From: Aphelocoma coerulescens
Lineage: Eukaryota; Chordata; Aves; Passeriformes; Corvidae
DNA length: 64,000 bases
Direction of reading: 5' to 3'
Assembly: GCF_041296385.1 (NCBI RefSeq)
Contig: NC_091023.1
Coordinates: 6,076,924 to 6,140,923 of the forward strand
The notes under the pieces are model-generated. The model worked only from the letters and a program-made list of their open reading frames with translations. It did no database searches and was not told where the DNA came from. This document shows, in pieces, positions 53,532-63,571 of this stretch (positions are counted from its first letter, which is position 1; every line of letters begins with the position of its first letter). Both the position numbers and the translations under genes were made by a program.

Positions 53532-56500
53532 TAGAAAATTCTTTCATCCAGATAAGACCTTCAAGTGTCCCACATAGGCAGGGCACAACTAGGACTGTCA
53601 GTGGAAAGCAAGGAAATGCAGTACAGTTTGGCAGCTTTCAAAATGTGTTTCAAGATTGGATCTGTGACTGTGGCACATGTTACTTGCTATGATGACAGAC
53701 CAGGCTAAAAAAAGTGTCTTTCCCAAGAAGGGAGATGCGCAGAGCATGCCACTGCTACAGCCCAGTCAATTGTCCTCTCCAGGAGGGTCTTACCATACAG
53801 ACACGTGCTCCAGATTGGGTGAAGTCTGGAGCAAATTGCCAGTTGCTGATGAAATGTTTAACTCTCTGTTGATGTCAATTTTTTAAGCAGAACCAAAGCT
53901 ACAAAAGATTTGATTTGTACTCAGGTATATTTACTTTTTAAACCCCAAAGCATTTGAATAAGAAAGTGAAGCATAAAGTTTTAAAGAAAGAGAAGCAGAA
54001 CACAGCAATTGAGGTGAAACCAGGGAAATGAGTCTAAGTTCTGCATAAATACGTTGACAGGAATAAGCCCCATCCTAGATCCAGGGAGATGACTAAAGAT
54101 AGAAATGCCTAGTCTATATTTTAATATTACAGTTATTACTATTTAAATCAAAGCAGCATTTTGGCCCACAATTTCCCATGGTTACAGAGGTTCTTTTTAA
54201 TCCTGAACTGTGCTTTGGAGAAGAGGCTTGTCTCTCTCCTACTCAGTGACAGGAAAACGATGTATATTAAAAAAATACTTTTGAAGCCAAGTTGTCAAGG
54301 CTTTGAATTTCTCACTATGTAACCAATTCTCACAAGATGCCAGATCCTGGAAATAGGGGTCAGATACTTTGAGGTTTTCCCACCCTTAATATTTACATTC
54401 ACAAATGGCTTGCAGCATAAGATTCTGAGAAGTGGTCAGAGTGATTTTCCCATGTTTGTTTATCCATGGTGACACCGTGGCCAGCTAGCTCATGAAATAA
54501 TAATGAGCCTGTTTCAGTGTAATACACAAGGAGCTGCCCTTTTCAAAGAGTTCCAAGTCAGATGGGGCTACCTGTCATTTTTGTAGCTGAACTGAATAAA
54601 GTTGCTGCAACCTTCAATCTGTATTTTCTTTCCCTCCCTGAATTGCATTATGGAGTTAATTTAAATTACTTCAGCAAACAACCATGGCACATGGTGTGCT
54701 TCAGTTGATAAAAGTGTACCTTGGAGCTTTGGCCAGGTCACACAGACACAGAATTAAGCACTGGACCCATACAGTAGGCAAAATCCTGGCCTTGGCAAAG
54801 TTAATGGTAAATGTTTTGGCTTCAGTATAATCAGGCTTTCTGTCTGTCCTTCCTTCCAGGGAATGAGATAGGAGGGAGTAACAAAAATAAGGAGGTGATA
54901 ATTCCTTAGTGCACAGTCCCTAAATGTAACCAGTTACACAGTGGCAGCAAATTAGAGACCTCTACACAGCCACTTGTTTGGCATCAGAGATTACCCTTTT
55001 TCTGCAGGTCTTATGCAGAGTTCAGGCCTGGAAAGGAGTTTCGAAGAGAATAGCAGAGCAATATGTTGAATCTTGAGAATCAATCATATAAATTATTTCT
55101 GAAATTACTCTGCCCATTACCAATTTTACCCACACATGTGATGACGACATTCTTCTTTTCGGTCAATAGCCTGCACCCGTAAGTCACAGACTTTAGAAAA
55201 GGCCCTGTGATTTACCTCACTAACACAGACAGCAAGCTGTGAATGTTCTGTGCCCCAAAAATGTGGGCCACCTGGGTGGCACAGCAAGACAGCTGCATCA
55301 TTCCTCAAGGCGATGAAAAGTGAAGGGATGACAGCACAGACTGGGGGCTCTGCCCTGCACCCCTTCTTTGCCTTGAGTTCCTGCTTGTACTTTGAACTTT
55401 CAGTGTGCAGCTTTCTAGGATGAAAAGCTACAGCTCCTAAGCCTGCCCAGAAGCTCTGACTGTTCCTCTCTGCCTTTGGCACTAGACATGCATTCAGACT
55501 GGTTTTGCACATTTCCCAAATTTGGTCACATCATCATCAGGAGGACACAAGCAGTCACTGGGTGTTCAGTCTTCCTCAATGGCTGAACCAGATAATGAAA
55601 GACATATGTATTCCTGTTGGGAAGGGTTTCCCAGCCTTCCCTAAGTAATTGATGTCAGCATTAATACAGCACTTTTTGCTGCTATGGCTCAGTAGCATTT
55701 ATGGTAGGTTTCTTTTTTAACCATGCTTTCATTTTTTTCCTATTTCCTGCTCTTAGAATCTTGTCCAGTAAATTCCTTGTTTGGGTTTTATGGACTTTTT
55801 GATCATATTTCTTAGAAGATAATTCTTTTGGGATGTCACAAGCACAGAGGAACTTGAAAGAATTACCATTGTTGACAAGATGTTTGGCCATGGACAAGTG
55901 TTCCTCATTAAGAACAGGTTCTGTTTTCTGCTTATAAAAACAAACTTCCTGCACGCTCCAGTTACAAGGAAATGGCCTTATTTTTATAAGGATGTGTTTA
56001 TGTTTGAAGCCAGCAAGGGGCTTAGTCCTTGTCTGGCCTTTTATCACGTTCATGGTTGCTTTCCCTTGCCCTTGCAGAACTTGAGAGAAACTCCTCTCAG
56101 TATACCATCAACCCTTGACCCAAAGCAAAACAAAAGTACCTTAAAAATAATCTTGTGTGGTTGCTGCAGGCTAGCACAGAGCTCCACATCAGAATGAGGT
56201 CTAGAGTAATCCCACCCAGTCTGGGTTCCTGCTGGCTCTGCCCTTGCCTTGCATTATTAACAACAATTTATTAGTCTTTGGCCATGTTCATCACCTTGCA
56301 GCACATACACTGATGCAAATTGAATGCCAGGAGCAATAGCATGAACTGCCTCTGGTTCCCCAGGAAAGCTGTGATAGAACTCAAATAGAGCCTGGCTCTC
56401 CTGGGTCTCATTTGGATTTTGGTTTTTTACCTCCTTAGTGCCATCTTCACCAGCCTCCCTAGCTGGAGCTTGGCACAGCTGACTGCAAGGGGTTGGCAGG

Positions 56501-59175
56501 CAGGAGCAATCCAACAGAAATGAATGGAGTTGTTGGAAGGCTTAAAACCAATCATCTGGATAAGTTACCTGATGTCACATAGGGTGAAGACATTGGAGAT
56601 CTAGAATTCTGGCTTAAATCCGGGCAGAAGCCGTGATTGAGTAGACATTAAAGCCTGTACTTAACTAAAACGTCCCACTACCCCATCCCTGGGCAATCAG
56701 GCACGTGAATGTGTGTTTAGCTTACTTGCTTTGCAGGTCTTGTCAGGAATAGCTGTTGCCTGCCTGTTACCCAGAGCTAAGTACTCCACAGCTTTTCTGC
56801 CTGGCTTTGGACCACTGTGGAGCTGTTTCCAGAATTAATGAGGATTTATGGCCACACTGCAATTGGAAGACTCTTGGGTCCCCACTGTGCTGGTTGCATT
56901 CTCCCCCAGTTCTGGCAGCTGTGCCCACCTCTCCTGTGTCTGTAAGTCTGGGCATTTCCCCCTTGCTGCCATCTGCCTTACACACTCATGCACCCTCAGA
57001 AAGGTCTCACCTGCTCTTAGCAAGGCTGTCTTTTAGTCCTTTTTATTGTCCATAAATCATCTTCTAAGTTTCCTGTGATGCAAACACAGGGCCTGAAAGG
57101 GATTATATGTTGACAAAATCTTAGCTTACTTCAGATAGGATGGTCAAAGGTTTTACATTAAACCTGTTATTTCCATTGTAACAACTCCTGTTATTTCTTT
57201 TAATCTTTTGCTAAGGATGAAGAGAAGGCTGCAGGTAATAGGAAGGAGGGGGAGCACATTTAAATAATTTCTATTTTAAAGCTTTAAAAAGGCTTTTATT
57301 TTATTTAAAGCCTGCACTCACGCATTTGCATTGTCCTTAGCAAAAAACCCTCAAATAACAGAATCTCCCACAGAAGGGTATTTCCCTGTTTCAGGCAGCT
57401 CTCACAGCAATGCACACAGCGAGCCTGAGTTAATTTTGGCTCCATCCTCGCATGCTCTGGGCTCTGGCCCCAGTCCAGCAGAGCACTTAGAGGCCGTGTT
57501 TCTCGCCCGTCATGAGCCGCCCACCGGTTTCAGCAAGTCCCTCTGCCTATCTTCAGAGTTGAGCATGTGCGTAAGGGCTGTGCTGGAGCAAGGTCAGAGG
57601 CAGCCCCATGGAGACTGAGCCCTTTGTATCTCCAGAGCATCTTGAGGGCTTCAGAAGAAAAGCAGTGCACAATGAAGCCGAAGTTTACATATGGAGATGT
57701 CTGTAAACTTTAAATTGTAACCCTGTGAGCCTCCAGAAGTTGGATGTGCCCACACTCGCCTTTTTTTTAATAAGTAATATGTAGAATATTATCTGCCTCA
57801 GAGTTGATACAAAAGTAACAGCTGTGCCTCTTCCAGATGGGGAAAAAAACCCCATGCAAACAAGCTCACACACATACACACACAGAGTGAAAAATACTTA
57901 ATGTTGAAGGATTTATATAGTCAGTATTGCTGGGTCCTCCTGTTTCACGTAGATGAAAATGGGCATCTAATCATCAGCATGATGATAAAAGCATTAAAAA
58001 GCATGTGAGAACAAGAAAAAGGAAGAGAGGTGGGCCTGACTCAAAGCAAAGGTGAAAAGCACTGATGTGAGGGTGGGCTCACATTTACGAGCTGCTGGCA
58101 AAGGGACAGGAGTGGGAGCAGTTTGTGGAGCAGTTTTGGCCGTTCTGACTGAGTGGAGGGCTGGGGGAGGGAGGTGCGCGTGGTGGGGATAGTTAATCAT
58201 GTCTGCAGTGTTTTGGCAAGGTCAGGAGTGGATTACGTGTGTCAGGCCCTGGCTTCCCTGACAGTTTGAGAGGGATTAGGAATTGTGCTGGCTCAGGCAG
58301 TGAGAAGGTGATGAGACTTTGTTATCTCCCATGCAAGAATTTTCGATAATGAGGGGAGGAAGGACACTGGGGACTGGAGAGGAAAACAAAAAGTCTCTGC
58401 CCTTAGGCTAAGCAAAAGGAAAGCTGCATAATGAGCAGGGACGTTTTATACAAAGGGTGAGGGGTATTCTGGCACCTTGTTAAGCGGGAGTCAGAAACTA
58501 ACATAGCAGGTTGGTTATGCTAAAAAGGAGAAATTTGTGGTGTAAGGGAATTTTTTCCACACCTGCTAATGGACAGGATGGAAGTGGTGAAATGAGCGGT
58601 GACACCAGCAGCGATGTACAAACACTGGGACGCACACAGTTTACAGAGCAGCCCAGGCCCTGGGCTAGCAATCAGGAAACAAGCCTAACCAATGTACATT
58701 TGACAGATGCCCCCATTTAATAAGTATGGTTGGAAATGGGCTCCCAGTGTGCCTTTTTTTTTTTCCCTAAAGACCCTCTTTCTGCTGGATCTTGAGCATG
58801 GACAGCCTACAAAACCAGTAATCACCCCTTGTTACCAGTCCCCAGTTTGGGGTGCTGCTGAGGGGAGCACAGGGGTGTCAGTGCATGCCTGCTCCCCTGT
58901 GTGAGGCCAAGGCTGAGCGCGGGTGGGTTGTGGATGGGGACCACAGCACAGGCCAGGCCACTGAGGAGCTGCTGGGAGGGCACAGTGGCACGAGGAGGCA
59001 GGGGACAGTGCAGGTGCAGCCCTGCTCAGAGGGGAGCTGTGTGGGACCGTGTGGGTCGCTGCCTTTACACACACTCCTGTCTGAAGCTATGAAATGCCAC
59101 AGCTGTCAGTAGTCGAAGTGCTGTAGTGGTGCATTCTATCCCCTCCTCAGGCTGCACTGCGATCTCAGAAATGCT
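53532..59175. other. Non-coding block before the retroelement
   Basis: It contains one palindromic repeat (54779-54840) and a GC-rich pocket at about 58.85-59.07 kb. Two minus-strand open frames (55126-55512, 128 codons; 55682-56053, 123 codons) lie close together. Neither has a motif I recognise, and the second is lysine-rich. I leave them as unsupported frames. No exon, RNA gene or named element was recognised. Confidence 0.5.
54779..54840. repeat. Diverged palindromic interspersed repeat, third type
   Basis: The order gcaaaatcctggcc, ggcaaagttaatgg, tttggcttcagtataatcag matches a palindromic repeat type I associate with sauropsid genomes. That type has a CAAAATCCTGGCC edge, a TTAATGG / TTCAGT inner dyad and a complementary right edge. 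It is strongly decayed here, and the right arm is only loosely complementary to the left. Confidence 0.4.
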
Positions 59176-59689
59176 TGTTAGGCCTTGGCCTTGACAAACA
59201 GCACTTGGACTCAGCTCCTCTTGAGCTTATCAGAAACACTGTCTGCTCCCGGGAACTTGTGTTGTCTAACGAGCTCCTGGTTTTAACTAACAGCCTTGAA
59301 AACTTCATTTTCTTGCCTGCATAACAACCCAAGTGAAACAATATTTTTGTTATCAAATTTTCAAAGAAACTTGCTGACCTAAATTGCAGCCAGGATGGAA
59401 AATTACTGTGACTAAAGCCCACTCCCTCATGGCCATATAAACAGCGGTGCAAAGACAGACCCTAGAGCTCTCCTGGACTGCAGCGGGCTGAGACCAGCAC
59501 CTGCTCAGCCTCGTTCCCATTGGTTGGTTTGTGTTCCCTGCGCGCGCAAGGACCCTGAGTCCAGACTGGGAGAGTTCCTCAGCAGAGCCCCGGCCATGGG
59601 CTGGGGAAATAAACATCTCTGAAACATCTACCAAGAATCTGTCCACATATATATTTCCTTTCCACGGGACTCCTGGTTTGATATAGGTG
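59176..59689 (+). mobile_element. LTR-like block upstream of the ERV's PBS-proximal LTR
   Basis: The block starts with tgttaggcct, has a TATA box (tataaa, 59436-59441) and a polyadenylation signal (aataaa, 59608-59613) 170 bases further on, with a GC-rich stretch between them (cctgcgcgcgcaag). This order of promoter, short transcribed part and poly(A) signal is that of an LTR. It touches the LTR that precedes the primer-binding site. It may be an older solo LTR that the ERV inserted next to, or the 5' part of one composite LTR. Its right boundary is not clear: candidate CA ends lie at 59664 and 59696. Confidence 0.45.
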
Positions 59690-60461
59690 TGTTACAGCAT
59701 CCCCGCTGTAACAGGCCTCAGAGCAAAAGAGCTCTCAGCATTGCTGTTCCTGGAGGACCATCACCAAAGGACAGCAACGGAGCCTGGGCTAATACCCCCA
59801 CTCCTAAGGGCTCAACCCCGAGAAGATGCAAAGACATCCAGTGTGAGTCCTTCACTGAACTCAAGGGAATCTTTCACAGGTATTTACCTTGTACATGCTC
59901 CTGTAGGTCTGTGTGAGTGTGAATGTGCAATAGCCAATGTACAATGAATGTTGCTCTGCTAGATTCTTCAGTGCTTTAGAGACATAGTTAAGTTAGGCCT
60001 GTAAGTGAGTTATTGTTCTGCTATTGTAAGTCCTATAAGAATCTTCTGTTAAATTGTTTAGATTAAACTCTCGACTAAGTGCTGCTAAGTCTAAATGCTA
60101 TTAAAACCTTTAGGCCTAAATTGCTGGTGAAGTCCAGGGCTAAGTTTGGCAAGGGGGTTCACTCTGAACATTGTGACTCAACAGGAGGGTGTCCCTTATT
60201 CCTTCTTATCCTTGCCCTTTCCCATCCTTACCCTTTTCCCATTCCCATCCTCCAGGTAGATAATTTTTGTTTAATTTTCATTTCAGATTGATTGATTTTA
60301 GGTTTTAGTCCAATTTTTCTCTGTGTGCTTTAACCATCTAGTAAGCAGTAGAGTGAATCTTGCCAACAAGTTTGTCACATTTTCACTTTAATATTAAACC
60401 TGCTTTTGCTGATACCTTTGCCAGCAATTCTTTGAGCAACCTAAAACACTGATTTGTGACA
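59690..60461 (+). mobile_element. 5' LTR of the ERV
   Basis: The right end is well defined: ttgtgaca ends in CA at 60460-60461, three bases before the primer-binding site. The left end is set at tgttacag (59690), whose first seven bases mirror the right end with one mismatch. A second candidate, tgtaacag at 59707, fits equally well. A TATA-like word (tataag) lies at 60034-60039 and a polyadenylation signal (attaaa) at 60393-60398, followed by a T-rich segment. The length of about 770 bp is plausible for a vertebrate ERV LTR. Confidence 0.65.
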
Positions 60462-60464
60462 AAT

Positions 60465-60482
60465 TATTGTAGTCAGCAGGAT
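60465..60482 (+). other. Primer-binding site for tRNA-Ser
   Basis: The 18 bases tattgtagtcagcaggat match the complement of the 3' end of vertebrate tRNA-Ser (the AGA/TGA isoacceptor type, whose acceptor region gives TGGCGTAGTCGGCAGGAT) at 14 positions. Two of the four mismatches, C to T and G to A, are at CpG positions and are expected from methylation decay. Placement three bases after the LTR's terminal CA is exactly where a PBS should be. Minus-strand DNA synthesis would have started here. Confidence 0.75.
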
Positions 60483-60500
60483 GGGAAATTAAGTCACTGA

Positions 60501-60874
60501 CTACTTAAAAAGCATGGAATAAGTCCAAATCCTAAGTTCTCAGATGAATGGTCTTGGAATAATTGGCATGACTGGGAAGTTGTGGAGGGATGTCTAGAAG
60601 CAGCTAGGGGCCATATAAAGGCTGGAAAAAACAAAGGAATTATTTGTAAAATATTAGACACCTGCCTAGAAGCTGCCCGCCAGTATAGGAAAGATCAAGT
60701 TAAAGAGAAACAAGAGCTGAAAACTGAAATAGAAAGCAGGAAAAGAACTGAACTATTACTGTCCTTGAAATAGAACAGATGCAGAGACAGTTACAAGAAG
60801 AAAAGAAAGGAAAACAAAAGCTGAAGGAAAAAGAGCTCCAAATCCTCCTGACACTGTGCAGATTAGAAAGATAA
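60501..60874 (+). pseudogene. gag: gag, N-terminal part with coiled coil, frameshifted
   Basis: The open frame runs from 60501 with no in-frame ATG. It reads through a Trp-rich start (DEWSWNNWHDWEVVEG) into a charged segment rich in Glu, Lys and Gln with heptad-like spacing, and stops at 60771-60773. The charged segment continues in another frame from about 60764 (LEIEQMQRQLQEEKK) to a stop at 60872-60874. One indel near 60765 therefore splits a coiled-coil-like region. The ATG at 60514 meets a stop after two codons, so the original start codon is lost or lies in a changed frame. The assignment to Gag rests on position after the PBS and on the capsid-like part downstream. Confidence 0.65.
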
Positions 60875-61285
60875 TCGCATCCCCTGAAGACTGGGATAGA
60901 AATATATGGGGTGATTCCTGTGATAACATACCAGGGGAAAATGATCTTTTATCTCCTTCAAATTCCCCTGTGTATGAAGTCAGACCCATTATAAAAACAG
61001 AGGTAACTACCGGACCTTGGGGTGGATGAAGAAATCCTAACCAAATGCCAACTTCTGTTTGATCGGATTCAGATAGCAAATTTGCAAGAACACTACAGCC
61101 ATAAACCAGGTGAAACTGAAACTGAATATTTATGGAGAGTTTGTTTATCTGGAGGAGACGGAGTCCTATCAAGTGGTGAAGAAGCTAAAGGGTTTTGGGG
61201 TCCTGCTGTCTTTTTAACTTCTGGTCCCTACCCCCCCAGATTATCCCCATTTGATCACAAGCAGGATGGCATACTGGGCTGGTGA
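60875..61285 (+). pseudogene. gag: gag, middle part / capsid start, frameshifted
   Basis: A Pro/Ser-rich linker (from PEDWDRNIWGD at 60883, ending near VRPIIKTEVTTGPWGG) runs into a stop at 61027-61029. Capsid-like sequence continues in another frame from about 61022, with the recognisable stretch HKPGETETEYLWRV at about 61097-61138 and GGDGVLSSGEEAKGFWGP after it. This frame stops at 61283-61285, but the likely original frame is already left near 61245-61260. The WGP and YLWRV words match what I know of avian ERV Gag proteins of this type. Confidence 0.7.
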
Positions 61286-61961
61286 AATAGATGTGAGGGA
61301 GAAGGGAGAGCCTCTGATCACACCCATTAAATCTTTGAGTGAGCTCTTCACTGCTGTTACGAAAGCTGCTCATGTCCAAGCCGTGCGTAAGCATTGCCCT
61401 ATTAATGCTCCCATTACAGCACCTGTAACCTATGAAATGTTAAAGCTGCTAATTAAGGGAGCCCTTGACATACTCAAATCCTACCTGGCTTCAAAATGAA
61501 ATGAAATTAAAAGAGACACAGCCTTTAATGCGGAATTGGCTGGGAGTGTTGCTGCAATTTTAGAACACAGAGAAATCCCCACCTGGGCAACATTAATGAG
61601 TGACAGCATAAATTACAGTCGAGAGATAGGATGGAGTGATTTATCCAGTAAAACTGAAAATAAAAGTCATAATTTTAGACAAATTGACTATTCCCAGGAA
61701 CCAGGACCTACGGGTCACCCATCCAGAAAACAGAGGTGCTAGAAAGAGGTATATAATCAGGCATTATCATTAGGTATTGCAAAAGCTCCAGTTCAGAGAC
61801 AGCCTATTGGTGTTATCCAGAGCCTAATTGATGCATTCCTGAGACAAGATGGCAACAATCAGAGAGAATATACTCTGAACACTCAGACACCAACACCAGC
61901 ATCAGATTCAGGGAGGGAGAATAACCCTTCCTCTCCCCAAAATCAGGGATCAAAAAAATGA
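61251..61961 (+). pseudogene. gag: gag, capsid C-terminal and tail, two internal stops
   Basis: A single frame carries capsid-like sequence (MAYWAGEIDVREKGEPL), a TGA at 61497-61499, more sequence (AILEHREIPTWATLM, SREIGWSDLSSKTENK), a TAG at 61740-61742, and a Ser/Pro/Gln-rich tail ending SPQNQGSKK at the TGA of 61959-61961. Apart from the two stops the frame stays open for over 230 codons, so decay here is by point mutation rather than indels. I see no CCHC zinc knuckle, so the nucleocapsid either differs from the usual type or is lost. The terminal codons contain the frameshift heptamer. Confidence 0.72.
61952..61958 (+). promoter_or_regulatory. A_AAA_AAA slippery heptamer (-1 ribosomal frameshift site)
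   Basis: Seven A residues fit the X_XXY_YYZ rule in the gag frame (tcA AAA AAA) and are followed directly by the gag stop TGA. A slip of one base backwards puts the ribosome in the protease frame, whose open stretch starts exactly there. Ten bases downstream, ctggac (61969-61974) can pair with gtccag (61992-61997). A second stem, cctgc (61985-61989) with gcagg (61997-62001), encloses part of the first. This could be the stimulatory structure that such sites need. The heptamer and frame relation are seen; function is inferred. Confidence 0.7.
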
Positions 61962-62224
61962 GTAACATCTGGACAGTACCTGGGCCTGCCAGTCCAGCAG
62001 GTCAACGCTCGTCAATGGATAGATATCAATGGCCCATACATTCTGATTCCTTATTGTCATTGTCAATAATAAAATTTCTGTTATGTACAGGAGCCCAAGT
62101 TTCAGTATTCACACAGCAGGATGCCCAAAAGCTGGGTGTGCAACCTGTACAGCAAAGATTTAAAATTACTGGAGTGAACTGCAAGAGCCTCATATTGCCA
62201 TGTATCATTTACTGTTTTTGCTGA
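61958..62224 (+). pseudogene. pro: Retroviral aspartic protease, catalytic Asp lost, truncated
   Basis: The frame lies -1 to gag and begins at the slippery site. After a linker it shows the aspartic-protease active-site region KFLLCTGAQVSVF (Lys39-Phe51), in which the expected Asp of the D-T/S-G triad is Cys43 (tgt, 62084-62086). The family's flap/β-strand region follows only in part, and the frame stops at 62222-62224 after 88 codons, short of a whole protease of about 100 residues plus linker. With the catalytic residue gone the product would be inactive. No in-frame continuation into reverse transcriptase is present. Confidence 0.75.
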
Positions 62225-62436
62225 GGAATCAGTAAACCAAGTGTCTTCTGTTGACATCCCCTTAGTAAGGGGAGGTGCATCTAAAATTGGTGAAGGTTTG
62301 AAAGGTTGTTGTAATATTGTAATGGATTTGCATTTACAGAATTTTGTAATTTGTAAACTTTAGTAGGTTCTTCAGCTAATTCCTTCTGCAGCTGCCATTA
62401 CTTAGACATACTATTTCCATATTGTAGAGTTTTGTG
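62225..62436. other. Unassigned ERV-internal sequence
   Basis: About 210 bp between the protease stop and the inverted segment. The first part (ggaatcagtaaaccaagtgt) could be a remnant of the protease C-terminus in another frame. The rest is AT-rich, with no reading frame I can place. The boundary to the inverted segment lies somewhere here but is not visible as a sharp signal. Confidence 0.4.
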
Positions 62437-63068
62437 TCATTTTTTTCCAGGGGGAAAAGTTCCCTGTAAGATAGATTCCAGCAAATTAAACGGTTCTCTG
62501 GTTTGTACATGATGTTCCTGATGTATTTTCTCATCTTGTTTCACTGCTTGGTCTAAAGATAAAAGTGCCTTTTGTCTCTTCAAATGCAGTTGAGCCAAAT
62601 ACTAAAGGTCTCTGCTCTGTCAGGGCCAGTTTGAAAGAGGTTGCAGTAAGTACCGTGCTCTGCAAAAACCCCTTCTGCTGTAGTAGGATCATGGGGTTAT
62701 ATGGATCCCAGTGATTGATATGTTTTTAATTCCCATACTAGGGTTCTGATTGCCCTCATGATCTGAGGGCACCTAGCCAATGTTAGCCAAGGGTGGCCTG
62801 GGTGTTTAAAAGCTGTGGCAGCTACTGTTATATTGGTCCAGGAAGCCCAGAAACTCACCCTTGGGCAGCACACTGTAGTGTATGTACCCCATGCAGTACT
62901 AACTGTACTAGAACAAAAGGGGGGACATGGGTTGTCCCCTAGCTGAATGCTTAAGTACCAGGCTGTGTTGTTGGAACAGGATGATATTACTCTAAAAACA
63001 ACATCTTTTGTCAATCCTGCTATGTTTCTGTCCTCACCATTGACTGGCAGTGTGCCCTGCCCGAGCAT
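62437..63068 (-). pseudogene. Inverted glycoprotein-like (possible env) coding fragment
   Basis: On the minus strand a frame opens at 63068 and runs 123 codons to a TAA at 62697-62699. The same frame then stays open about 38 more codons, and after an apparent frameshift a Gln/Lys-rich stretch (LKRQKALLSLDQAVKQ) continues to a stop near 62437. The main frame has cysteine clusters (NPCPPFC, TVCC) and two N-glycosylation sequons (NNT in SNNTAW, NIT in WTNITV), as expected for a secreted or surface glycoprotein such as Env. I cannot name the family, and Env is an inference. It sits where reverse transcriptase should be and faces the other way, so it is either an inverted piece of this element's 3' half or part of another insertion. 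Confidence 0.4.
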
Positions 63069-63571
63069 GACTGTTCACAGATCATAGCAGAGGCCTATTC
63101 CAGCAGACCACACCTGAAGGACGTGCCTCTAGAAAATCCAGACTGGGAATTGTATATGGACTGAAGTAGCTTCATGCAGGATGGTAAACAAATGACAGGA
63201 CATGCAGTGACAACCCAGGACAAGGTAATCAAGGCAAAGGCCTTGCCACCAGATGTATCATCACAGAAAGCTGAACTGATTGATCTGAGAGAGCTCTAGA
63301 ACGAAGCAAAGGAAGGAAAGTAAATATATGGACTGATTCTAAATATGCATTTAGTGTTGTGCATACCCACAGAGCCATCTGGAAGGAAAGAAGGCTGCTA
63401 ACCACTCAGGGCAGTGGAATCAAGCATGCCAACCAGATCCATGCACTCCTGCAGAGTATTTGGAAGCCTGCAGAGGTGGCTATTATGTATTGCAAAGCTC
63501 ATCAAAAGGGGTGCATGACTCCCAAAGCAGGAAACCACTTTGCTGATGAAATGGCAAAAGGAGTATCCTAG
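63063..63571 (+). pseudogene. pol: Pol RNase H domain, gammaretrovirus-like, broken
   Basis: Connection sequence (EHDCSQIIAEAYSSRP) leads into NPDWELYMD, whose Asp (63159-63161) is the first catalytic residue; the next codon is TGA where a Gly is usual. The frame continues through QKAEL (Glu at 63273-63275) to a TAG at 63297-63299. After an indel near 63310 a second frame carries IWTDSKYAFSVVH (Asp at 63335-63337), the basic loop, and GNHFADEMAK (Asp at 63545-63547), ending at TAG 63569-63571. All four catalytic acids are present, so loss of function is by stop and frameshift. The residue pattern is that of class I (gamma-like) ERV RNase H. Confidence 0.85.

Noticed and set aside
58850..59074. 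GC-rich pocket with open frames on both strands as a possible exon
   Set aside because: Frames overlap on both strands, CpG is only modestly raised, and no domain or splice context is recognisable.
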